The notes: generated by a model from the sequence alone, not told the origin. A stretch of 12,513 nt of DNA from JAKEGK01 sp036507695 (GCA_036507695.1 DATCIR010000330.1:1-12513); one strand, 5' to 3'. Positions 1-7,400 are shown, counted from the first letter of the stretch. Numbers and translations are program-made.

Positions 1-575
1 TCAACGCGGCGCACTTGCAGGCCTTCCAGTATATACTGGTCGCCGGTGTGGGGACAGGTTGTTTGCGCTTGTCCTGACAACGGCAAGTCCAGCTGCTCGC
101 CGAACGCGCTCATCCAGCCAATGTGTTTGGCGGGTACGCCAACCACCAACGCGTAATCCGGCACATCGTGATTGACCACCGCGCCCGCGCCCACAAACGC
201 CCCTTTGCCGATGGTAACACCGCAGATGATGGTGCAGTTAGCGCCGAGGGTTGCGCCTTGTTTGACGAGTGTATCGCGGTATTGGTCTTTGCGTGAAAAC
301 GCGGAACGCGGATTGTAGACATTGGTGAATACCATGCTGGGTCCGCAAAACACATCGTTCTCCAAAGTGACATTGTCATAGACGGACACGTTGTTCTGGA
401 TTTTGACGTTGTCGCCGATGTTGACGCGGTTACCGATAAAAACATTTTGTCCGAGGGAGCAGTCTTTTCCAATGTGCGCGCCACTGCACACATGGACCCA
501 ATGCCAGATGCGTGTGCCGTCACCGATGGTGGCGCCTTGGTCGATGATCGCGGTGCCGTGTGCCTGATATGTCAT
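1..575 (-). CDS. wbpD: UDP-2-acetamido-3-amino-2,3-dideoxy-glucuronate N-acetyltransferase (WbpD/WlbB family), 3' end outside window
   Basis: This is a left-handed beta-helix (hexapeptide repeat) acyltransferase. In the family it acetylates the 3-amino group of UDP-GlcNAc(3NH2)A with acetyl-CoA in the cytoplasm, a step toward UDP-ManNAc(3NAc)A for O-antigen or capsule. The 191 visible residues begin MTYQAHGTAIIDQGATIGDG and run through imperfect hexapeptides. Hallmark segments recalled from Pseudomonas WbpD are nearly unchanged: KIQNNVSVYDNVTLE, FCGPSMVFTNVYNPRS, RKDQYRDTLVKQGATLGANC, and VVGVPAKHIGWMSAFGEQL. The tail has the CPHTGDQYIL segment expected near the C-terminus. WbpD is about 190 residues, so the stop should lie just beyond the window edge. 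The ATG is chosen because it matches the family N-terminus; a GAGGG lies a few bases upstream. Partner genes (wbpA, wbpB, wbpE, wbpI types) are not in the window. Family confidence is high; the exact sugar substrate is inferred. Confidence 0.93.
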   Translation of the reverse strand, partial: MTYQAHGTAIIDQGATIGDGTRIWHWVHVCSGAHIGKDCSLGQNVFIGNRVNIGDNVKIQNNVSVYDNVTLENDVFCGPSMVFTNVYNPRSAFSRKDQYRDTLVKQGATLGANCTIICGVTIGKGAFVGAGAVVNHDVPDYALVVGVPAKHIGWMSAFGEQLDLPLSGQAQTTCPHTGDQYILEGLQVRRV

Positions 576-588
576 GGTTGCTTCAACC
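576..588 (-). promoter_or_regulatory. Small hairpin abutting the wbpD start codon
   Basis: GGTTG-CTT-CAACC is a perfect 5-bp stem with a 3-base loop directly next to the wbpD ATG. The adjacent GAGGG (588-592) is the only ribosome-binding-like sequence, so the hairpin lies between it and the start and touches its edge. It could shorten the effective spacing or hinder initiation. The structure is visible; any regulatory role is inference. Confidence 0.4.
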
Positions 589-626
589 CTCACCCTGCCC
601 TCTCCCACTCATGGGAGAGGATTTTT
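589..626. repeat. Palindromic intergenic repeat (CCTCTCCC/GGGAGAGG)
   Basis: CCTCTCCC (599-606) and GGGAGAGG (613-620) form a perfect 8-bp stem around the loop ACTCAT. It is preceded by CCCTCACCCTG and followed on the plus strand by ATTTTTAA. This resembles the short CCCTCTCCC...GGGAGAGGG palindromes scattered between genes in many proteobacteria. On the plus strand it has the shape of an intrinsic terminator, but no plus-strand gene precedes it. It more likely acts, if at all, in the leader of wbpD on the minus strand. Confidence 0.6.
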
Positions 627-643
627 AATACAGTGCCCGCTAT

Positions 644-673
644 GGTGCGCTTCGTGCCTCAGCGGCACCCTAC
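644..673. repeat. Second palindromic intergenic repeat (GTAGGGTGC...GCACC type)
   Basis: GGTGCGCT (644-651) pairs with AGCG (661-664) and CACC (666-669) with one bulged G, giving an 8-bp stem and a 9-base loop. Read on the minus strand it begins GTAGGGTGC and ends GCGCACC. That is the general form of a dispersed GTAGGGTGCG...CGCACC repeat common between bacterial genes. A single copy is seen here, so dispersion in this genome cannot be tested. It lies 24 bases from the previous palindrome. Confidence 0.5.
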
Positions 674-903
674 AAAGAATACTTTCACAGTCTCTCTGCG
701 TGGGAACGAATAATTTTTCCGCATCAATACAATGTTGCGCGAATCACAATAAAAGAACGCGTTGTTACCCTCATTCTAGAGCAATTTCGCCGAGGCGCAT
801 TTACGGTTTAATCGTTGAATCGCCGAAACCCGCGCAGATTCACGCGGTATGTTATCGAAAACCGGCGCCGTTTCCACCTCACAACGGCCGCGCATGCGTA
901 TTT
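674..903. other. Intergenic remainder between yjbH and wbpD
   Basis: No coding sequence with credible codon use or a start with a ribosome-binding site is seen here. The long plus-strand reading frame crossing it is the antisense of yjbH. Together with the repeats at 589-673 it makes a gap of 328 bases, so wbpD probably needs its own promoter. I could not identify a clear -35/-10 pair for it. Confidence 0.6.
858..888 (-). terminator. Possible weak terminator after yjbH
   Basis: On the minus strand, 15 bases past the yjbH TAA, GCCGTT (888-883) and AACGGC (872-867) form a 6-bp stem around a 10-base loop. A few G/C bases follow, then TTTT. The T run is short and separated from the stem, so this is a weak candidate. 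Confidence 0.3.
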
Positions 904-3048
904 TTATTCATGAAATCCACTCAACAAATGAAAATCGGGCCTATCGAGCATCAAGGCATTATCGAAAATCTCATAAAGATCGCCGGGCGATACGACCATT
1001 TGACCGCCGTCACGGGTCCAGGGCCTGATGCTCATGTTTTGCGTGGCGCGGGTGTCCTTGGTCAGCATGGAATTCAACGGCACTTGCAGGAAGATACCTT
1101 TGTCCTGATAAGGATCGCCGGGTGTCCCGGGACTGGTGATGTCATTGCCATCGGTATAGGTGTACCAGGCGCCCACTTTGATGCCGGAACGGAAACGGCG
1201 GGAAACTTCCAGGCGTCCGCCGGAATCCTTGGCCAGGAATCTTCCGCCCCGCAAAGTAAAGGTCAGGCCATGTTGTTTGATGCGATAATGCAATGTAGCA
1301 ATCGCGGTGGTGGTTTCGTAGTCCAGGAATTCAAAGCCGCCTTCGTAGTCGCGTTGCCGCAGCCAGTCAACCGCCACGTCCAAGGCCCAGTTCTGGTTCC
1401 TGGGCAGGTACAGCACTTGCCCGCCGGCGCCGCCAAACATTTCCTCATACAGTCCTGTTGATAACCGGCTATAAACCCGGGGCCGTAACAGCAGGTATTT
1501 GTTTACCAGCATGTTATCGATTTTGAGGCCTTTCTCCCGCTTGTATTTCGCCACGTCACTGCGCACATGGGGCAACAAGCTATTGGAAGGCTGGGTCACA
1601 TCGCTTACATTTTCCATCACCGTCGCGCGCAATGCCGTATTGAAAAACCAGGCGTTACCGAGGAAGCGTTGATATTCCGCGGTGACAAACCAGTCGTATT
1701 TGAATGCACCGCTGGGATCATTAAAGAAAATGCCGAGATTGATCGGCACCACTTGAAACCGGTTCAAATGGGCATCGGTTTTTTTCAGCATGACGATGTG
1801 GCCGTCTTCGCTTTGCTGCACGTTGTAACCGTCTTGCGGATTATCGCCGGCTGCTGGCGGTTTGATCTTGCTGGCTTCCAGTTGCCGGGCGATTTCGGGA
1901 CTGGCGTATTCCACGTTCATGTAACTGATCAATTCACCGTAGGTGAGTCTGCCGCTGAAAAAATCCTCGAGCTTGCCAAGATCATCAAACGAATAACTCA
2001 GTACCGGCAGGTCGTTCAAGGTGTAATACGTGATCTTGATGGATTGGGTTCCAATCGGGCTCATTAATAACGCGGTGCGCAGCGCCCTGCCCACCGCGCG
2101 ACCTATTAGTGAAATGCGATCCGTGGCGACACCCAACTCCAACGCACTGTTGTTAAGAAATACCCGCACGTTTTTGTATTGCTGCGCTTCCAGGGCGCGA
2201 ATCAGGTCCGCGCTGTGCTGAGGGTTAGCATACCAATCCACCACCGTGGGGCGCACGATAGTTTGCGTAAAGGGTTTGGGTTCATCAAGCTTGGGGATGA
2301 ACTCGGGCTGCTGTAACGGAATGGCCACATAACCCAGAACGCCCCAGACATCGCCTTCCTGGTACGACACTTGGGTGCCTAGCCAGCCCCAACGGTAATT
2401 GATGCCCAGCGTTAATCCGCTTTCGCGTTCATAGGCGCCGCTTTGGTCCGCGCGAAATTCATTTTTGTAATCGAACGCGTCATATTCCGCGGCGAAGGAC
2501 CAGCCTTTGAGAAATTGAGGTGAATAACGAATTCCACCAAACACGCCATCAATGCGCTTATCGCCATAACCGAGCGTGAAATCAAGCTCGCCGATTTGTT
2601 TACTCAGCGTAACAAACGTGGCTTCGAATACCTTGGTACCCAGAAAATCCTGGGCTCCGATGGTGACTTGCGGAAAGTACCGGGACTCCTTTAACAAACG
2701 CAGTTTGGTGTCGAAAGCCTTATCCTTGTAGTCGCCGAAATCGGCATCAGGGCGATTGGTAAACGCTTCCACGTCGTCAATCTCGGTATAGCGGCCGGAC
2801 ATTTCCAGCCAGCTGAAAAAGCTGACGCTGGCCCACAACGCGTTGTAGGGCTGCATGTGACTCAAGCCGAAACGCAGGCTGCCTTCTGCCTCGATACGGG
2901 CGTCCGGCATGTTAATCAAGCCGGTTTGGCCCAACTGGTTGGGATCGGCAAATGCGCGAGGGGACGCAAAATATGCCAGCAGGAACACCACCAAGCCAAT
3001 GTTTAACTTACAACGTCCGGAAATGTGTAAACCAAAAGAAAGGTGCAA
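904..3048 (-). CDS. yjbH: YjbH/GfcD-family outer-membrane exopolysaccharide protein
   Basis: YjbH-family proteins are predicted outer-membrane beta-barrels encoded in exopolysaccharide operons (yjbEFGH, gfcABCDE); the biochemical role is unsettled. After a hydrophobic signal (NIGLVVFLLAYFASPRAFA, then D) the mature protein starts GQTGLINMPDARIEAEGSLR and continues YKDKAFDTKLRLLKESRYFP, a family hallmark. The C-terminal half has PHVRSDVAKYKREKG, MFGGAGGQVLYLPRNQNWAL, a GGRLEVSRRF strand and PWTRDGGQMV, which align with E. coli YjbH as I recall it. Aromatic strands alternate throughout, as in a barrel. There is no in-frame ATG upstream of the signal. TTG at 3048 has AGGA eight bases upstream and gives 714 residues. 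The more distal TTG at 3096 (730 residues) has no ribosome-binding site and would overlap promoter-like bases. YjbF and YjbG partners are absent from the window. Confidence 0.9.
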   Translation of the reverse strand: MHLSFGLHISGRCKLNIGLVVFLLAYFASPRAFADPNQLGQTGLINMPDARIEAEGSLRFGLSHMQPYNALWASVSFFSWLEMSGRYTEIDDVEAFTNRPDADFGDYKDKAFDTKLRLLKESRYFPQVTIGAQDFLGTKVFEATFVTLSKQIGELDFTLGYGDKRIDGVFGGIRYSPQFLKGWSFAAEYDAFDYKNEFRADQSGAYERESGLTLGINYRWGWLGTQVSYQEGDVWGVLGYVAIPLQQPEFIPKLDEPKPFTQTIVRPTVVDWYANPQHSADLIRALEAQQYKNVRVFLNNSALELGVATDRISLIGRAVGRALRTALLMSPIGTQSIKITYYTLNDLPVLSYSFDDLGKLEDFFSGRLTYGELISYMNVEYASPEIARQLEASKIKPPAAGDNPQDGYNVQQSEDGHIVMLKKTDAHLNRFQVVPINLGIFFNDPSGAFKYDWFVTAEYQRFLGNAWFFNTALRATVMENVSDVTQPSNSLLPHVRSDVAKYKREKGLKIDNMLVNKYLLLRPRVYSRLSTGLYEEMFGGAGGQVLYLPRNQNWALDVAVDWLRQRDYEGGFEFLDYETTTAIATLHYRIKQHGLTFTLRGGRFLAKDSGGRLEVSRRFRSGIKVGAWYTYTDGNDITSPGTPGDPYQDKGIFLQVPLNSMLTKDTRATQNMSIRPWTRDGGQMVVSPGDLYEIFDNALMLDRPDFHLLSGFHE

Positions 3049-3056
3049 TGCTCGCG

Positions 3057-3060
3057 TCCT
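3057..3060 (-). promoter_or_regulatory. Ribosome-binding site deciding the TTG start of yjbH
   Basis: AGGA on the minus strand lies eight bases before the TTG at 3048-3046. No comparable site precedes the upstream in-frame TTG at 3096-3094, whose upstream bases are pyrimidine-rich. This favours the shorter protein. Confidence 0.5.
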
Positions 3061-3067
3061 GTCGGGC

Positions 3068-3117
3068 TTGATGGGATGAAGTAGTATCCGTGTCAATTAA
3101 AAGAAAGAGGCATTCTA
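3068..3117 (-). promoter_or_regulatory. Candidate yjbH promoters
   Basis: Two overlapping possibilities lie between the upstream terminator and the gene. One is an extended -10, TGTTAGAAT (TAGAAT at 3117-3112), with only a poor -35. The other is a consensus TTGACA (3096-3091) with a 17-base spacer and a weak -10, CATCAA (3073-3068). The second resembles the spacing and CAT-type -10 of the two small-gene promoters further upstream. Either would be compatible with the start at 3048. Confidence 0.4.
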
Positions 3118-3158
3118 ACAACGGCACAGCGATTTTGAAAAATTTATTCGGCCGCAAT

Positions 3159-3194
3159 GAAAAAGCCCCTGCCAGACTGGCAAGGGCTTTTTTA
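3159..3194 (-). terminator. Intrinsic terminator after the second YjbE-like gene
   Basis: On the minus strand GCCCTTGCCA (3187-3178) pairs with TGGCAGGGGC (3174-3165), a 10-bp stem with one G-U pair and a 3-base loop. It is preceded by a run of A and followed by TTTTTC. It lies 45-75 bases past the stop at 3239. The A and T runs on both sides make it usable in both directions, but only the minus strand has a gene ending here. It separates the small gene from yjbH. Confidence 0.85.
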
Positions 3195-3238
3195 AAACCC
3201 ATCCGTTTAAATTGCGTGGAAATTCGTTTCTGACAGGC

Positions 3239-3514
3239 TTAGTGACTGGACGAACTGCCGGAATTGGCAATCGCCGCAAGGCCAGCCGCTGCGATAACGC
3301 CCACCGCAATCATGGTGCCGGTGCTCATCGTGCCAGCTGCCGCTGTGGTGGCGCCTGCCGCGGTTCCCGCGCCTGCGGACGCGCCCGTTGCTTCTACCGT
3401 GGGTTGCACGGCGGCGCCGGACCCGATGGCGGCGGCAAGTTGGATTTTCTCATCCGCAATCGCTGAAGCCGATACTATTAAAGTAACCACCAGAGCAATG
3501 AAACTATTTTTCAT
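3239..3514 (-). CDS. Small secreted Ala/Gly/Thr-rich protein, YjbE/GfcA-like (paralogue 2)
   Basis: This encodes 91 residues: a signal peptide (MKNSFIALVVTLIVSASAIA, cleaved before DEK), an Ala/Gly/Thr-rich middle, a hydrophobic segment at about residues 66-84 (TMIAVGVIAAAGLAAIA) and a polar tail NSGSSSSH. The plan (signal peptide, low-complexity middle, Gly/Ala hydrophobic stretch, Ser-rich tail) matches E. coli YjbE and GfcA, the first genes of operons that also encode YjbH or GfcD. The function of that family is unknown. ATG is preceded by GGAGAGG five bases upstream, a strong ribosome-binding site. The gene has its own promoter (3562-3590) and a terminator, so it can be expressed apart from yjbH. 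The assignment rests on architecture and context, not on conserved catalytic residues. Confidence 0.78.
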   Translation of the reverse strand: MKNSFIALVVTLIVSASAIADEKIQLAAAIGSGAAVQPTVEATGASAGAGTAAGATTAAAGTMSTGTMIAVGVIAAAGLAAIANSGSSSSH

Positions 3515-3561
3515 ATTTTCCTCTCCGTACCTGCAATTCGGTTGCTTAGATTAATCTGTGA

Positions 3562-3590
3562 ACTATGTACGTTATATCGATGGGTGTCAA
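3562..3590 (-). promoter_or_regulatory. Sigma-70-type promoter of the 91-residue small gene
   Basis: On the minus strand the -35 TTGACA (3590-3585) is followed by a 17-base spacer and the -10 CATAGT (3567-3562). The predicted transcription start is about 40 bases before the ATG at 3514. The flanks read ACTTGAC and CATAGTT, identical in sequence and spacing to the promoter of the paralogue at 4272-4300. Confidence 0.72.
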
Positions 3591-3975
3591 GTTATGCACA
3601 GCTAACTACCTGGATTATAGGAAATTTCCCGCAATTCGCCACTCCCTGAATAACCTGAATTATAGAAGTGGTCTGCACGGTTGAACACGCATCGTTGATA
3701 TGTCGGCGCAGGAGGAAAATACTTGAATAGTATTTCGGATAAATAGCGGGTTTCGCGCGGCCCGGCCGGAAAGGGGGGATTTAAACCACTTTTGATGCGG
3801 TTCGTCCCCCACCAAACAATCACAGTCTTTTTACCGCAGGGTACGCTCCGCACGCCGATTTCAACTGGCCTAGTATCTACCTTAGCAGTACGCAGCGAGA
3901 GGGATTTCAAATCTTTTCAATGCGGTTCGCTCCTTATCTGCGCCGCACAGGGCTTTTCTCATTTTATGTAATTCA
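3591..3975. other. Intergenic region between the two YjbE-like genes; no convincing gene
   Basis: This stretch contains a GC-rich segment at about 3750-3780 and a stem-loop at 3774-3810. It also has two near-copies of ATGCGGTTCG (3795-3804 and 3920-3929), each preceded by CTTTT. A 102-codon minus-strand frame (3602-3910) starts at a TTG without a ribosome-binding site and has no recognisable domain, so I do not call it. No terminator with a T run is evident after the gene ending at 3976, so its transcript may extend through this region. Confidence 0.5.
3774..3810. other. Unassigned stem-loop in the small-gene intergenic region
   Basis: GGGGGA (3774-3779) pairs with TCCCCC (3805-3810). Inside it AACC (3784-3787) pairs with GGTT (3799-3802) around an 11-base loop. 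No T run follows on either strand, so it is not a standard terminator. If the transcript of the gene ending at 3976 reads on, this hairpin would form in its 3' part. Confidence 0.4.
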
Positions 3976-4239
3976 TTAATGACTCGACGATGACGTCGCG
4001 CCGGCCACGACGCCGATACCCGCGGCGACGAGGATACCAATAGCTACGTAATTCGACGCTGACGTCGCCGCGGCTGTGCCGCCGATTGACACCGATGAAC
4101 CGGTTGTTGCTGAGGTTGTTGCTGAAGTCGTCGCAGCGCCTTGGCCGATCACCTGAGCCAGTATTATTTGCTCACTCGCCAGCGCTGACACTGAAGAGCA
4201 ACAGATGGATACCAACAGAGTAATCATTATTTTTTTCAT
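3976..4239 (-). CDS. Small secreted Thr/Ala/Ser-rich protein, YjbE/GfcA-like (paralogue 1)
   Basis: This encodes 87 residues: a signal peptide (MKKIMITLLVSICCSSVSALA, then SEQ), a middle rich in Thr, Ala, Ser and Gly, a hydrophobic segment near residues 64-81 (YVAIGILVAAGIGVVAG) and a tail ATSSSSH. It shares the plan with the 91-residue neighbour. It also shares local sequence: a short stretch after the signal (EQIILAQVIGQGAA here, EKIQLAAAIGSGAA there) and an identical terminal SSSSH. The two are therefore likely paralogues. ATG is preceded by GGGGAG eight bases upstream. Like YjbE and GfcA it is encoded beside a YjbH gene. The two Cys residues at positions 13-14 are inside the hydrophobic signal core and are not a convincing lipobox. 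Function is unknown; export to the periplasm or envelope is inferred. Confidence 0.78.
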   Translation of the reverse strand: MKKIMITLLVSICCSSVSALASEQIILAQVIGQGAATTSATTSATTGSSVSIGGTAAATSASNYVAIGILVAAGIGVVAGATSSSSH

Positions 4240-4271
4240 TTGCTATTCTCCCCGCAATTTTTCCAACGAAA

Positions 4272-4300
4272 ACTATGCGCTCTCGCGCTGAATGCGTCAA
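4272..4300 (-). promoter_or_regulatory. Sigma-70-type promoter of the 87-residue small gene
   Basis: On the minus strand the -35 TTGACG (4300-4295), a 17-base spacer and the -10 CATAGT (4277-4272) lie about 33-60 bases before the ATG at 4239. The spacer contains the dyad GCGC-GAGA-GCGC, absent from the paralogue's spacer. The outer bases, ACTTGAC and CATAGTT, match the promoter at 3562-3590 exactly. Confidence 0.72.
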
Positions 4301-4419
4301 GTAATGAGGCAATTTATCTTTTATTAACCGTACTATTGTAGAGAAATTGAGCTAAACAAGCCCGGAAACTGATGTCGAAAACACCAGCTAACGTATTCCA
4401 TTGCAGGCAAAACCCGCGC

Positions 4420-4462
4420 AAAACTAAAACGCCCGCGATGGAAAGTAGAGTCACCACGGGCG
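4420..4462 (-). terminator. Probable terminator after the ATPase gene
   Basis: On the minus strand CGCCCG (4462-4457) pairs with CGGGCG (4435-4430). The inner TGG and CCA can add three pairs with a small bulge. TTTTAGTTTTG follows immediately. It begins 27 bases past the stop codon at 4489. The loop is rather long, so the hairpin is moderate. Confidence 0.55.
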
Positions 4463-4488
4463 AGTATTTGTGCCGATATCACAGCTTG

Positions 4489-7400
4489 TTAATTGGTCTG
4501 ATGGAAGAACTTGCTGAGCTTTACGCCGTCGGTGGTTTTAACAGCTTCCAGGTTGATAGCGCCTTTCACCGACGCAAACGATGTTTGACCTTTCGCTTGC
4601 ACCAACACTTCAAAGCTACCCTTTCCGGTTGCTGTATCACCCTTTATGTCCCATTTCACATCTTTCAGGAACATTTGGCGCGCCTCGGTGGTATTGAATA
4701 AATCAACATGGTCCTGGCGGATTCCGGCCAGTGTGGTCTGGTCATTGGTTTGTGCATTGGTGGCGAACAAATTCATTAAGCGATTGACATCACCATTTTC
4801 ATACGCTTCGGTAAAACTGCTTAACAAGGATTTTAATTCGACCTGGCTGGGCCCTGTGGCCGCCTGGATGCGTGCAACCGGCAAATCTTCGGAAAGATAC
4901 AGGCGCGAGATGGTTACCTTGCCGTCTTCAAACTGTAACTGCAGGGTGTATTCACCTTTCACTTGCAGCGGTGAACCCGCTTGCGGCACGAGCGCCACGC
5001 TATATTGCCCAACCCCCCGCGCGAAGCGGCCTTCGTTGTTCCAGGTCGACGCCGTCATGACCATGGTGCGCGACGCGGTGTTACTGAACAATTGCCGATA
5101 TTCGTTTTCGATACCCTGCTTGGTCGTTTGGGTGTTGGTGCGTGACGACGCCGCGAACATCGTCATCAGGTTATCAAGGTTTCCGCTATCAAACGCCTTG
5201 ACAAAATCCGCCAATAATTGATCCAGCATGGGTTGGGTAATCGCGTCGATGCTTTCTGTTACCACCGGCGCAGCTTCCAGGCTGGCCTCGGCCGCCGATT
5301 CTGTGGAGGTTGCAGTATCACCGGCGGCGTCATCATCGGACACGATAAGCGCCGCGCTTGCGGCTGCCGCGGCAGCCGTTTTATCCTGCACGGTTACCGG
5401 CGTGAACTTGCTGGTTGCCGGATTTTCCCCAATCGCAAGCGGTGTTGCCTGCTGCAGTACGGACCGGGTTCCAGTATCGGTAGCCGCCTGCGCAGCAGCT
5501 GCAACGGCTGGCGCTTGCTGGGACGAAGCACTGGCCGCCGCGGCAGGTTTAAATTCCTGAACCGGTACGCTGGCGCCGGCTTTCTGCACCGGTAGCACAA
5601 TGGGTTCGTTAGACTTTGTGGTTGCGGTTTCGGCTTTTGCTGTTACCGTGACGGGCAAATCGTCGTCCGCAATCTCCTCGCTTGACAAAGGACGGGCCGG
5701 AGCACTTTCTTTTTCAAGTGCAACAACGGCCGCTGCGACCTTAGAGGATGCACTAGCCTGATCACCTTGGTCAGGGAAAGCGCTTGGTTCCATACCGCCG
5801 TCGTCAGATAACAAATCCAGACGCCGTTGCCTTTGTTCGCCCGGCTCGGCGGGAGTACCGGCCACTGTATTCCGGGGTGCGTTGCTGATCGGCTTGGATT
5901 CTATTGATTCAGGCGTTGGCTCCAGCTGGGTGATAAAAATACCCAGCACAATCACCAGAGCGCCAATACCCAGTATCGCCGCCTGACCTAACAAGTGTAT
6001 TCTGCGGCGCGCGATGCGCGGGTCAGGAATATAACCCTCGTTACCGGCGCCGAAATAAGCGGATACCGGCCGGGGTTGTTCGTCTTGCTTGAACTCTTCG
6101 CCAAAATCGATGGTCAGCTCGGGATTTTCCAGCGCTTCCAGCACCGCCGCAGCCTTGTTTCCCGGCTCTTGAAATGTTTCTTTGCCGTACGATTTTGCAG
6201 GCACATCATCCAGGCGCATTAATTCTTCGTACGCACGCCCAACCCGGTCAACGCATTCCGCTGCGCCGGGCTGCTTGTCCTGACGCAACAAGCGCATTAA
6301 TAAATCATAGTGGCGTTCAATGTCCGCCACCGGCGCTTTGGGTGGCAAACCCAGTGTGCGGTAATAGTCCCCCTTGGACGCAAACAGCGTACGGCGTACA
6401 AAGAAGCGTACCGCGGCGCGCAGCATGACCGGCGATATACCCATCACCGCCGCGGGACTGATTTTCGTTAACACCTGGTCATCGGATACCGCGAGTTCCA
6501 GCAGTTCACTGACACCTTCCGGTAATGGTTGCGTCGGATCATCCAGACCAGGGAAGCTCGAAGGCGAACGATGAAATGCCAGCGCCAGGCGTAATATGCG
6601 CCGCAACACAACATCTTCGGTCGGCGGCGTGGCTTTTACCGCGGCAGCCGCCGCGATTTTTGACGCGCGGCCCGGAGCCTCGCCGGCGTTTTTACCGCCG
6701 GGTATGACGCGGAACAAATCACGTTCGGAAATTTGGGGCGGCTCAGGTGTAAGATTAATCGCGAAAGACTCGTCGCCCGTTTCGGCTTCCAACAGTTTTT
6801 TGTGTTTAACGGTATTGCCCAACATTTCCTGCTCGGCCGGCTCCCGCTCAGGCCGCTTCGCAAGGACCGGCTTGTCTTTAGTTTTCTCTTCCGGTTTTAT
6901 CGCAGGCCCGGCTTTTTTATCTTGCTGGTTTTCGAGCTTATTGTCTCGTTGGTTGTCGCGTTGGTTGTTACGTTGATTGCCGGGTTTGATGCCGCGCCGC
7001 TGACCTTGTCCGGAGGTTATTACGGTGGATTCCGTTTTTGCGGCCGGTTGTTTATCGCTGGTTTTAGCGGACGTGCTCAATAACGACTTTTCCCGCGCTT
7101 CATTGGAATCATCAGTGATCAACATGTTTTTATCAAACGCATTGATAAAGTCTTCCGTGATTTCGATAAAGTCTTCATTATCACTGTCAAACGACGCCGG
7201 CAATTTAGGTTCGATACGTTTTGTGTCTTTTGCCCTGCCGCTCGCGAATTCCGGTTCTTCCGCCGTTGGTTGGTTGATTTTATACTCCGGGGCTTTTGCT
7301 TCGTTTACTTTTACTTCGGGTACTTTTGGTCCGGCAACTTTTGATTCAGCATTTTTAAACGCTTCGGCATTGTTTTTGGGAACACTGTTATTGGGAACAC

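Noticed and set aside
599..626. Plus-strand intrinsic terminator at the CCTCTCCC palindrome
   Set aside because: The hairpin and T run fit, but there is no plus-strand gene to terminate, so it is recorded as a palindromic repeat.
574..1461. 295-codon plus-strand reading frame
   Set aside because: Most of it is antisense to yjbH, whose protein matches a known family along its whole length; the rest crosses intergenic repeats.
904..3096. Upstream TTG at 3096 as the yjbH start
   Set aside because: It has no ribosome-binding site, would add an unusually long basic region before the signal peptide, and overlaps a TTGACA promoter element; TTG at 3048 has AGGA at good spacing.
3602..3910. 102-codon minus-strand reading frame between the two small genes
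   Set aside because: It starts at TTG without a ribosome-binding site and shows no signal peptide or known motif. It also covers the stem-loop and repeated boxes, so I treat it as chance.
3239..4239. Small proteins as PEP-CTERM or GlyGly-CTERM sorting substrates
   Set aside because: They have a C-terminal hydrophobic stretch, but no PEP or Gly-Gly motif before it and no basic residues after it. The ATPase type alone does not justify the call.
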